Positions 20,101 through 29,382 of a stretch of 64,000 nt of DNA are shown piece after piece (position 1 is the first letter of the stretch; each line of letters starts with the position of its first letter). Below the pieces are notes generated by a model. It made no database searches. It was not told the DNA's origin and saw only the letters and a program-made list of their open reading frames with translations. This DNA is from Kappaphycus alvarezii (Eukaryota; Rhodophyta; Florideophyceae; Gigartinales; Solieriaceae). The stretch is from contig NADL03000523.1 of assembly GCA_002205965.3 (NCBI GenBank), positions 124,001 through 188,000 of the forward strand, written 5' to 3'. Made by a program: the position numbers and the translations under genes.

Positions 20101-21972
20101 CTAAGGGTACCCTTTTCCACTTCCGAAAGTGTTCTTTGGTTCCGAATCTTCGCTGTCATAGCTAGAAGTGAAATCTTCACTGTCCGTTTCTTTTAAATCT
20201 TCAGGATGCGTGCTTTTGTCGAAATCCAGGGGCATCTTCACGGTTCTGCCATCAATATTAACTGAAACTATTTGATTGCCCAAGTCAATGCATGTCCCTA
20301 GTCTTTCCATGGTAGGGCAGCCAATGATTGCATCGAAAGGGAGATCAGGCATGACAAGAAAGTCTACATCAACTTTAGAGTCCCCAAAGAACACGGAAAC
20401 ATTGTCAACAGTGCCCATGCATTTTGAGACGGTTCCATCCGCTACAGTTATTTTTCGAGTCGTTGGAGTAATGTTGAGACCTAGATCTGTCACCGAAGTT
20501 TCTGAAATGAGGTTTGGAACAGCACCCGAATCGAAGAGAGCCTGGGTTTTGATACCCAATACTTTGACTGGTACCAGCTTAAGACGTCTTGGTGCTGTCG
20601 AGGCCGATTGAAGAAAAAGTTTCTTACCCTTAGCGGACTTATTAGACCTGATAATTTTATTGAGTTCTTTTCTCGCATCCTCTGCGTCGCCCCTCAAAAG
20701 TTGACCAAACGTTATCCCAGTTGGGGCCAATGCAAGCTCAGCCACCAAATTGTACCTCTTCACATACCCTAGTACGTCCTTAGAGATACTCTTAACTTTC
20801 TTACTCTTTTTCTTCTTCTTGGCCGGAGTGACTCCCACTCCTGGAACAACTTGATCAGACCTCTTGGTTCGAGGAGGTACAGGTGCTGGGATATGCTCCA
20901 GCATCCCATAATCTAGCCTAGGTTTCTTCGATAAAATGTTCCCTTCCCCATCCCTTTTTGTCACATTGACTTGACTAATCTCTTCAGCGATGGATACGTT
21001 ACCGGCATCCGTCAACCTTTGATCCCTTCTATTTTGTAAGATTTTCACCTTTGGTCCTGACTCACTCCTTGCTTCCGATAAATTTGCTCTTCTGTTGTCT
21101 TTAGACCAGCAGTTACTTTCATGATGCCCATATCGATCGCACTTTCCACAACGAGTGTTTCTATGTGGATTATCAGGACACCTGTTTGCAAAGTGTCCAG
21201 GCTTGTGACAGTAAGAACAGACTTCTACGGCCTTAGGGACCCCAGACTGGTTCTTCTTAATGGTAAGAGTAAGGCTTTCCAACTGCGAGGTTATCATGTC
21301 AAGTCGATTATCGAATCGGGTTTCCAACCTTTCTTCCAAGTTTTTGACATCGCTCCTGACTGATTCTAATGCCGCGGCACTAGTAGCCGGCCTTTGATAA
21401 TTCTTTTCAGGATGTACGATAGACATCGATGTGCGGGTTTCCCTCGGTACCTCACTCAGTGACTGAAACGTCCCCGAATTTTTGACAAATTCTACTATGG
21501 TACCCTTCAGTTCATCAAAAGTGTGAGGGCCCTTGATGAGGAGGAAATCAGAGAGCCGCTTATCCCCCATAGCCGCCTTACGCAGCATTCCGTACTTGGC
21601 TTGGGCGTTGAACCCAGCCTTTTCATAAAGATCACACAAGTACACCAATGAGCTTAACAAATCGTCGAAGTTTAGCCGGGCCTCTATGGCGGTACGAATC
21701 ACCTCATCTGTTTCTTCCTCCTTAGCATACTCTTTCACAAGCCACTCACATACGTCACCGAAGTTACGCCCATTCCCGTTAAGAGACCACCCGTCGATAA
21801 ACTTGGACTTATATTTGTGCTTTGCGTCACCATAAAGATAGGCAAAGATATTTGCGGCCTTCTCTTCATCGCCCTTCTCACGCATCACAACGTTGACATA
21901 TGTATAGAGAAACTCCTCAACGTCTTCATTCTTGCCCCCTGTGATCGTTATACGAGCAGCGTTGAGATCCAT
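20101..21972 (-). CDS. Gag-protease polyprotein of the Ty3/gypsy element
   Basis: The protein has 623 residues, and its ATG lies 90 bases after the 5' LTR. Residues 1-170 form a Gag-like helical capsid region with the retrotransposon gag pattern (FIDGWSLNG, VCEWLVKEYA). Two zinc knuckles, CX2CX4HX4C, lie at about 252-265 (CSYCHKPGHFANRC) and 275-288 (CGKCDRYGHHESNC), and would bind the genomic RNA. A lysine-rich segment follows. A retropepsin has the active site FDSGA at Asp481 and the second conserved strand AIIGCPTM. The reading frame is undamaged. It ends at UAG (20,101-20,103), with Pol continuing in the same frame, so a Gag-Pol fusion could arise by readthrough. Confidence 0.92.
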   Translation of the reverse strand: MDLNAARITITGGKNEDVEEFLYTYVNVVMREKGDEEKAANIFAYLYGDAKHKYKSKFIDGWSLNGNGRNFGDVCEWLVKEYAKEEETDEVIRTAIEARLNFDDLLSSLVYLCDLYEKAGFNAQAKYGMLRKAAMGDKRLSDFLLIKGPHTFDELKGTIVEFVKNSGTFQSLSEVPRETRTSMSIVHPEKNYQRPATSAAALESVRSDVKNLEERLETRFDNRLDMITSQLESLTLTIKKNQSGVPKAVEVCSYCHKPGHFANRCPDNPHRNTRCGKCDRYGHHESNCWSKDNRRANLSEARSESGPKVKILQNRRDQRLTDAGNVSIAEEISQVNVTKRDGEGNILSKKPRLDYGMLEHIPAPVPPRTKRSDQVVPGVGVTPAKKKKKSKKVKSISKDVLGYVKRYNLVAELALAPTGITFGQLLRGDAEDARKELNKIIRSNKSAKGKKLFLQSASTAPRRLKLVPVKVLGIKTQALFDSGAVPNLISETSVTDLGLNITPTTRKITVADGTVSKCMGTVDNVSVFFGDSKVDVDFLVMPDLPFDAIIGCPTMERLGTCIDLGNQIVSVNIDGRTVKMPLDFDKSTHPEDLKETDSEDFTSSYDSEDSEPKNTFGSGKGYP

Positions 21973-22041
21973 GATTACAGAAAAGAAATCCCCTCGAACG
22001 GTTCCCTAAGACTGCTCAACTCGAAAACCTCGGGTGCAACC

Positions 22042-22059
22042 CCCTCCACAAGAGTACCA
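22042..22059 (-). promoter_or_regulatory. Primer binding site
   Basis: Two bases inside the 5' LTR the minus strand reads TGGTACTCTTGTGGAGGG. The TGG start fits annealing to the CCA end of a tRNA. I cannot name the tRNA without the host's tRNA set. Confidence 0.65.
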
Positions 22060-22061
22060 AA

Positions 22062-22781
22062 TGATAGGGGTAAATCGTCAGGAGAAGAGATACTTAGAAC
22101 CAACTACCCCAAGACGAAGGTGTTGCGAGCGACAAAAGTGCTACCGTGGTATAGTTGAACAAATAAAAAGCAGTGTATATGGAAGAGAGTTGAGAGGGCT
22201 ACAAGCAAGTATAAAAGGGGCAGCGTCTACCACTGATGCTCTGCGACCAGCTTAGGAAAAAGCTTTCTTGGGTCTGAAGTTGACTCTCAACTTCCTACTA
22301 CTCGGAGCTTGACCTGAAGTTGTCTGCCAGCTTGGTTGACCTCCACTAAAGGAAGCAGTTTACTCGGCTTATATAGACCTTTGGCTACCCTAAAAGTCTT
22401 CAAACAAACAGGCTAATAACCATAAAATGCATTCACGGGAATCGTGTGAACCAGAGAGACCATTAGAAGATATTTCCTCAAGGTAAATATCTAGGTGCCA
22501 TACCCATGCCAGCCACCTGTCGGCCAGGGGTGGGAATCGATGTGGCCATTATATAGACCTTTCAGAGTCACTCGTAGTATCACCCACAACCTAGAACTGT
22601 ACTGACATCCACTATGACAGTGTGTCCTAAAATAAAAAATCAACCGATGAATTTGCCACACTCACCCAAATTAAAAATATCTTGCAAATTCAAAAACTGT
22701 AAAAATATCTTCCCAGTTCCAATACTGTATACAATTATGGTCCTCATCTAGATTTTTGCGTGTGCGAATTTGCGCACATCA
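22062..22781 (-). repeat. 5' LTR of the Ty3/gypsy element
   Basis: 720 bp with TG...CA ends, the upstream LTR for minus-strand transcription. It contains two TATA-like sites. Its outer end abuts directly a fragment of an RLE-type non-LTR element starting near 22,795, so the element sits in or beside older TE sequence. Confidence 0.93.
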
Positions 22782-22794
22782 TAGGCTATTTGTT

Positions 22795-23085
22795 GCGGGT
22801 AGTGCCCCCGTCTTGCACCAGAGAAGGAGCGGAAGAGTTCGACAGGATGATGGAGGACTGTGTTCGACAATTAGCAGGGGGAGTACTAGATTCGGATTTA
22901 TTCCGAGAACTCCAGCTGCCAGTCACACCCAAGGACAAAAAAAAACCATCTCTTGAGATCGGACTCACCTCCGCGAAGGACATCGCGGCTGCGGCGTCCT
23001 TGGCTTCAAGCTCATCATCCAGCAAGCTTTGGAAGGCCTTGCTCCCAACTCCTATTAAGGAGCTGGGAACATACGAAACAGCTGC
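22795..23085 (+). pseudogene. RLE-type non-LTR element, post-RT fragment
   Basis: The + strand frame here carries EEFDRMMEDCVRQLAGGVL and then a block LTSAKDIAAAASLASSSSSS-KLW. The latter matches the post-RT segment (LGLRSA-D-A--AFLAS pattern) that precedes the zinc finger in RLE-type non-LTR retrotransposons. It would be the part just upstream of the kind of C-terminus found at 16,200-16,900, but it is on the opposite strand and separated by the Ty3/gypsy element, so the two are separate fragments or rearranged. It is cut on the left by the LTR. The minus strand is also open here, but I consider that a shadow up to about 23,090. Confidence 0.5.
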
Positions 23086-23094
23086 GATGGGAAG

Positions 23095-23528
23095 GAATCG
23101 GTCAATACTTGCCGAGTACGGAGTCGTTTTAAGGGAAGGGACTTCAACCTGCTTGGCAGCGATTTCTAATTCATATCTCTCCCGTTCTTTGAGGAAACGT
23201 GCGACATCGATAGGATCGACACTGCTCAGCACTGGGGCAGAGACGGGGCCGAAAACGGAAAAAGTACTTGTACTGTGAGGTGGGGCACTTGGTGCCCCGT
23301 TCTCGGTGGAACTCACTCGCACGACGGAACGACGAATGGGCGAAAGCGGCGGTCGAGGCGGGGAGTCGGTGTGCTGGGTGTGGCGTGTGGCGTGTGTTTA
23401 TCCGCGAAATAATCACGTAGAAATTTTTGTGGCCATCCACGGGCACGCAACTCACTGGCGATGCTTCTGAGCTGGGAGTCGGTAATCGGATCCTTGATCG
23501 GATGCCTTTCTTTATCGAAATGCCCCAT
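23095..23528 (-). pseudogene. Gag N-terminus of another LTR element, frameshifted
   Basis: On the minus strand a frame opens at ATG 23,528 with MGHFDKERHPIKDPITDSQL. It shifts frame near 23,315 and continues as a proline- and serine-rich segment ending in SSVDPIDVARFLKERERYEL and EVPSLKTTPYSASIDR. The last block resembles a gag motif seen in Ty3/gypsy-like elements of protists and oomycetes (recalled pattern). Similarity stops at about 23,095, where the RLE fragment of opposite strand begins, so the gag is truncated by rearrangement. The 170 bases upstream (23,529-23,700) would be its leader. Confidence 0.5.
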
Positions 23529-23701
23529 GTCTGTCTATTAAGTAAACGGAGACAGTGGGTTAGAACGGAAGCAGTTCGGTCTCAACTTGAGCCCTAAACT
23601 GCTTGGCACAGCAGGTATTACCCAGAAGAATTAAACTACAGTTAAAAATCGAACGAAATCGGTAGTGCAACCCACAGCGGAGCAGGACCGCCACAAATTA
23701 G

Positions 23702-23747
23702 AAAGGGGGAAAAAGGTTTGGGTGCTTTACTCTTGGAAGATATATCC
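23702..23747 (+). repeat. Short dispersed repeat, copy 2
   Basis: GGTTTGGGTGCTTTACTCTT, then GGAAGATATATCC, is nearly identical to 16,137-16,176. A weaker third copy lies at 24,447-24,482, about 745 bp further on. It lies just upstream (minus strand) of the leader of the truncated gag, so it may be the end of that element's LTR. Confidence 0.45.
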
Positions 23748-23749
23748 TA

Positions 23750-24715
23750 TATACTCAGAAAGGGGAAATTTAGGGTGTTTTTAATGCATGAAAAATATGG
23801 TCAGCTGTTCCCTAAGGGATGTCGTGATGGTAAAGGCTTACAATGTAAAGGTTTGGCGGGAACTTGTCAAAACGCTAGAAAACTGACGGGAGGCCGGCCA
23901 ACAGGCACGCTGCATTGGACATTACTGCTGCTGCGGCATGACGCTGTGTTAATATTTCTTTGACCTCAGAAAGTGTCACCCAGAAGGGATCAGGGGAACC
24001 ACAATCTGGGTTAATGGATTCATATTATCTATCATTGAAGCTACCTTACCGAGCGGAGCTTGATCACGCCAAAGGAACAAAGATGTTGGACATTGGTGCG
24101 GGTTTCCATGACTAGGTGTTTAGCTGCCGTTGACAACTCCTACGTGAGAATTGTTACTTGGTGGTCGTGGCGGCTAGTCCTCTCTCATCCGTTCATGCAA
24201 TAACTGAGGTGGTCGTCGAATATATCGAGCATTTTCCGGTACTTCTGGAGCCGGCAATGTCTGGAGCAAAGATCTGTACTTGGTACAATTATTAAAGCAA
24301 GAATACAAAAGATTTGGGAGCAATGTGTGTCTTAAGACCCGGGCATGGTGCACAGTTTATCCACTGTTTAGCAACGCCGAGGCCCATCGATAACCAGCAA
24401 GCATATTTCCTTCTGTTGCTAAGAAGGAAGAGTTTCCTCGTCGCTTCGTAAATGGGGGAAAAGGTTTTGGTTTTTTACTCTATTGACGTGATTAGTTTCT
24501 TCTGCGACAGTGTTTTTACAGCAAAAGACACTGAATGAAACCATTTACGATTGTAAGTATGCAGTGGACCACGTTGTGCAGGCAAAGACGGCGTCGTTGC
24601 AAAAATTAAATGGAATAAGTAGATGATGAATTTCATTTATTTTTATATTTTCAAATTTGCGAATTACAAAATTGTCTTAATGGGACTGAGAATAAGAATA
24701 AAAAGAAAATCAGTG
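23750..24715. other. Spacer with no identifiable gene
   Basis: Nothing recognisable is encoded here. A block at about 23,760-23,800 (GGGAAATTTAGGGTGTTTTT and on) resembles one at about 7,400-7,440, which hints at a dispersed repeat, possibly LTR body of the neighbouring gag fragment. Confidence 0.4.
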
Positions 24716-24719
24716 TTTT

Positions 24720-25075
24720 TTGATAGCTGATCAACGGGCATGGTTCGATGGCCCGTGGCTTGTTCAGTTTTTACAATAGCCTAATAATATTTATATTCTA
24801 GATCAGAGTACAAAAGCTACAAAGATGAATCCAAAAGTATAATAATTTTCGTAGACCAAATCCATGCTCAGTAGCAACAATAGAATAATTGCCCAGGTGA
24901 GCATTAATAAAAATTATAGTTTTCTGGTAATATGTTTCAGGTAATTGTAACTTTAGAATTGAAACCCCAACAGATGGATGTAAAATTGATTCATGTGTGA
25001 TGCAGTATAGACATGGGCCATTGAAAATAGCGAAAGTTAATTCTCGATAATTCAGAATAAATAAAAGTTGCAGGC
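24720..25075 (-). repeat. Copia-type LTR repeat, copy 2 (3' LTR)
   Basis: Aligned by eye with copy 1 (11,630-11,990) and copy 3 (28,290-28,760). Shared blocks are TTGATAGCTGAT near the left end and TGAAAATAG-AAAGTTAATTCTCG near the right end. The following 150 bases also match those right of copy 1. Confidence 0.6.
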
Positions 25076-25870
25076 CTTTAAAATATTGTTCTGCAACATT
25101 TAATCACCATATAAGATTTGGAAATCCTATTGAATATTTTTCCAATACTTTCAAACAGTTTTCCAATTTTCACACAACTTCCCGTTTGAAAAATATATAA
25201 GGTGTACATTATTATCCTGTTGACTGAAATGGGTCATGAGATAAAATTTTACTCATATCCATGGGTATAGATCTATGAAAAAAAAGCAATTTTAGGATAT
25301 CACAAAACAGAATAAACTTTTTAGTCAGCAGCTTAGGACGATTAATAGAGCCTTGTAGCGAAACCATTTTCTTAATTTTGTTTGTTTCAAATTTCTAAAT
25401 TACTAAGTATACATCTCCTCTCATCGACTTGTCTTCAGGTATACGACATGTTAAAAAAGCGCTGAATAAATCCTACGAGTCCAGAGTAACATGTAGGGTA
25501 GCATTAGCATTGAGTATCGTACTGTAAGCTGCTGTGTATATTTTCTTTCTTCAGTACCTTATCTAGAATTACAGATTTCCAGGATATATTCTTATTAGTA
25601 TCTTCACAACCAACATTTTAAACATTTAAAATTTCTATCCCGTCAATACCACCTTCCTTAATTTCACCGGAAATTTCATCCTTAGGACTATGAATAGATT
25701 GTTGCATTAAACCATTTCCTTTTTTTATTTTGTATGCAAGTTGATTTAATAAACAGAACGGCAGATATCCTCTATAGCTGCAGTACTAAGCGTTACGTTT
25801 GAAATAGGGACTGTGACGATAAGAAATGTTTATCTAATTTTAGTACTGGATTAGGAGATGACCGTAATCC

Positions 25871-26239
25871 TCATGTTTTGTTTGGTAAATGTATGAATAC
25901 TTCCACAAAATTACAAACATTGCTAGGTATATCATTCACTGACTTTGATTTGTCGACAATATTTAGTTTCCTTTTATCGATGACTTCATTATGCGCATAA
26001 TGTAAATCTCCTGGTAGAGCCCAGGGACCAGTGTTATTGATAGGTCTAGTGTGGCTTGTACCAAACTCGTAAGGAGGAACAAAATTATTACTATATAAAA
26101 AATCTAATATCTGAAGCATTTGAGCGATACACACGGATTCACTTGTAGAAGCGTCATAGAATTTTATACGAATGAAAAGGTCTCGTAATATTTTTTTGCT
26201 TTGAGTCACTTGGATTTTCGTTATGTTTGAGGAAGCCAA
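25871..26239 (-). pseudogene. Copia RNase H relic
   Basis: A 122-residue frame keeps the skeleton of the Copia RNase H C-terminus. NNTGPWALPGDLHYAHNEVI corresponds to the DNTGALALA-DPH-H-R-KHIDI block, and DIPSNVCNFVEVFIHLPN corresponds to the -PS---LADIFTKPL block. The catalytic aspartate of DN is Asn here, and the histidine-rich segment is disrupted, so it is not functional. The position just inside the 3' LTR is right for the family. Confidence 0.6.
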
Positions 26240-28289
26240 TAGGACAAAAAGTCATCCATTTTATTTTAAGATATTTTTTTTCAAATTATCATTGTTAAAC
26301 GTGTAGTTTTTTATAGTATTGGAAGGTCCCAAAACTATGTTATCCATATAATTTCGAAGGCACTAACAAGAGCTTTTATTTAAAAGAAGGATACTATCGT
26401 TCCTCCAGAAACCTGATAGCTTAGTCCAGAATATGAAATACATCTAAATTTTGCTCCAAAATGATCCACACACACCAATAAATTAAAGTCACGTCCGATA
26501 GAACTTATGAATGCTGCTCGAAGATGAGATATTTTCTTGGTGACGTCAGAAATTTTGCATGAATCAACAATTTTTGACAAATATACAAACAGAATTGAAG
26601 TATATATGTTTGCATTCATCGTCCCCTATAAAGTTTCTCTGTAATACAAAGGGTTTTTATCATAATTTGAGTGACCACATACATTTTTGTGAAGGCCACT
26701 TATTAATCTTTTTTCTCAGCCCAAGATTTATTTTTCGGTGTGTTGATATTACTGGAAAAAATCGCGGATACAAATAATATTTGAAATCCCTCGAAGTATT
26801 TTTAAAACCCTTTTCCGTGTACATCAAAATGGTGACAATCATCCACCAATATAATAGATTCGATTTAATTTTTGGTTGACACAATTCCGAGACGATTGTC
26901 CTTCAAAGTAATTATATTGCATATCCTTGTAATATTTCTTCCAATAGCCCATTTTAATGATCCGTTCATGATTAAATGCCTTATTTAAACTTCACTTCCA
27001 TCGTCAGAAATAGCCGATAAATATAAAGAACCGAACAGTTTCTCCTCTCACGTGAATAGGTGTTTTTGCAAGAAGGATGTATATAGTTCATAATCAGGGA
27101 AAGGACCCGTAATTTGGTCCCAATCGGGGAAAACATGCTTAAAATGTATTTTTAGCTCAAAAAGTTAACATCCTATTGTACGGTGCTCCATATTCATGCA
27201 ATAGAACTGGATAGAATTCGTTCGATAGGGAATAAAATACTGTTCTGGCCTTTTCAAATATTACGGAACCAGGTTCATTTCTAAGATCTATCTTCCCAAT
27301 CTTTCTTTATAGATAAAGAACCTTTAAAATAATTTATCCTATCCTTGCACTTATTTTTATCGCAGGCCTGATGTCCAGTTTCCCAATTTCGGTTACAAAT
27401 AAATTTTAAATTCAAGGCAGCAGACTCTTCGGGGGTATTTCAAGCTAGACATTTTTCCTAGATGGTTTCCTTTCTTTAGACTACATATTCTACTGTTTTT
27501 ATGATATTTTTGCCACTAATTTGTATGGATTTGACTTGAGCTTTGAGGCTTATCATATGCCCGAATAATTGATGTTGTTTCCAAATATTTCATTAGGTAG
27601 AGAAGTTTTCTTTTCTTCATATCTGTTTCTTCATCATGCTTTGGAGGAGATGCTTTCAGTATAGATATGCGCTGATTGGAATGAATTTTCGAATTTTTGA
27701 ACAACAACAATGACACTAGGGCCTCAAATAATTTTGAAAAACCAGTAAAGGAATTTAATATGTAAATTAAGACGTCAAATAGTGATTTTATCTATTCAAA
27801 AGACTCATTCTCGCATTTAGTAGTTTTTAGTAGATCTAGGAATTTTTGGAATGTAACTTACACTTATCATAGAGGATCTAATGTATAATAGCGTTACCAA
27901 TCGCTAATGCTCCATTTTCAGGCTGGATTTGTGCGTCTTGAATTTTATTGCAAATGTTGGGACTTCCTCCTTAAAATTAAAATTGAAGAAATAGACCTGG
28001 AACTGCCTTAAAATCCTTATTACGATTCGATACTGGCAATAAATCATGGTCAGATTTCCCATTTTGAACAGCATCAAAACACGTTTCTTGACATCCTTTA
28101 CCATCCATCCTTGGAGCTGTCCGGGATTACCAAGAAGTTTTCGGCCTTGAAGGGAGATAAATGTAATCTGGGCCCGTAACTGAGGAAATGCAATGAAATA
28201 TGTAGATCTGAAATAGAAAATTCCAAATAAGTGAACTAAAAAACTACCTGAATATACTAAAAATGATAATAAAGAGAAGATCATGTCTA

Positions 28290-28760
28290 TTGATAGATGG
28301 TAACCGGGCATAGCTCGATGATGAGAGACTTGCTAAAGTTTTTGGACAATCTAATGCTATTTATACTACATATCATAGTAGAATTGCTACCAAAAAGATT
28401 CAAGATACACGAGAGTTTTTATAGACCATATTAATGCCCGGTAATAATTACAGGATAATTTTCCAGGTGAATAATATTCCAGATAATAATTAGCAGGCAA
28501 AATATTTCTATTATTTACCACGCCATGTACTGTAGTGTTACCCATCAGCGACGATTTATCCCACATAACGCATTAGCCGCGTGGACATAACCGACCACAT
28601 CTTCCATGTATTAAAATAACCCAAAAATTCCCCCCCTCTAGTATAAAAACCAACAAAAAAGGAAAAATTGCTTCACGTGTAATACAGTTTGAAAAATGGG
28701 CCAGTGAAAATAGATAAAATTAACTTTGTTTCTCGGTGGTCATCTCTGAAACAGAGGAAA
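28290..28760 (-). repeat. Copia-type LTR repeat, copy 3 (5' LTR)
   Basis: Shares the TTGATAG...CGGGCAT start block and the ATGGGCCAGTGAAAATAGAT block with copy 2. It is longer because of an insertion or divergence around 28,540-28,680. Similarity does not extend past its right end, as expected for an outer 5' LTR. Confidence 0.55.
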
Positions 28761-28770
28761 AGAAAATCAG

Positions 28771-29382
28771 GGCACGGCTAAGAGTAGTTCAGAGTGTGAT
28801 GTATAGTTTCAGAAAGATGGGGGCAATGGGCCAACGGAGTCTACTTGGATTCTTCAAAGAACCCGGACTAGCCTCCATTTTCTAGACAGTACATTAGTTC
28901 TGGCGGATAACTTCCAGATCTGCCCCAACTCAGTAGCAGGTACCTAAATTTAGAGTTCTGACTAGAGAATAGAGCTACTCAGAAAAAAAGTTACGTAGAA
29001 GAAACGATGAAATGGGGCTTAGCGTCAAATAAAAATGTTATAGAAAGAAAAGAATATAAAGCGCAAAACAGCATTTACCTTTCATGATACATGTAGACGC
29101 ACTTAAAACGACCCAGTCTCCCTGTTGCAACACTTTGTAAGAGATAAATGGGATAAAGTCAGTGAACATTTTTCTACTACGTAGACGTGCATTAGGGGCA
29201 TTGCTAAAATCATACTACTGAAATCATGGCTTGAACTCAAGTTCAAAGGACTTCCAACCTTCCAACTACTCCCAATAAACTAGCCCTATATCACCCCTTC
29301 TGTATAGTTACCACCAATTTTGGGGCTACAGATAGCAAGATTGTGTCCATAAGCTTTTGCGGGCAAAAATAAATTTTCCAGG
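28771..29382. other. Spacer with no identifiable gene
   Basis: No open frame of note and no repeat recognised between the Copia 5' LTR and long LTR unit B. Confidence 0.45.

Larger units (their letters stand above)
17398..22781 (-). mobile_element. Ty3/gypsy LTR retrotransposon, internally deleted, minus strand
   Basis: Two 720-bp direct repeats with TG...CA termini (17,398-18,117 and 22,062-22,781) flank a 3,944-bp internal region. On the minus strand the order is 5' LTR, PBS, Gag-protease ORF, in-frame UAG, shortened Pol ORF, polypurine tract, 3' LTR. Integrase C-terminus downstream of RT marks it as Ty3/gypsy. Pol has lost most of RT, RNase H and the integrase core, so the copy cannot be autonomous. 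The LTRs differ by roughly 5 per cent by eye. No target-site duplication is visible (GTAGA left, TAGGC right), which points to recombination between copies or flank decay. Confidence 0.93.
24720..28770 (-). mobile_element. LTR-flanked Copia relic, minus strand
   Basis: Related repeats at 24,720-25,075 and 28,290-28,760 in the same orientation flank about 3.2 kb. Inside, on the minus strand, a gag-like lysine-rich segment lies at about 27,520-27,710. A degenerate zinc-knuckle string (CSLKKGNHLGK) follows near 27,470, and an RNase H relic lies at 25,871-26,239 next to the 3' LTR. This is Copia order in minus orientation. The interior is heavily mutated, and integrase and RT are not confidently readable. 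An unassigned 135-residue open frame at 27,904-28,311 overlaps the region just inside the 5' LTR. Confidence 0.55.

Noticed and set aside
22786..23095. Continuation of the minus-strand gag to 22,786
   Set aside because: Below about 23,095 the minus frame lacks gag similarity while the plus strand matches an RLE-type element. I treat the minus frame there as a shadow.
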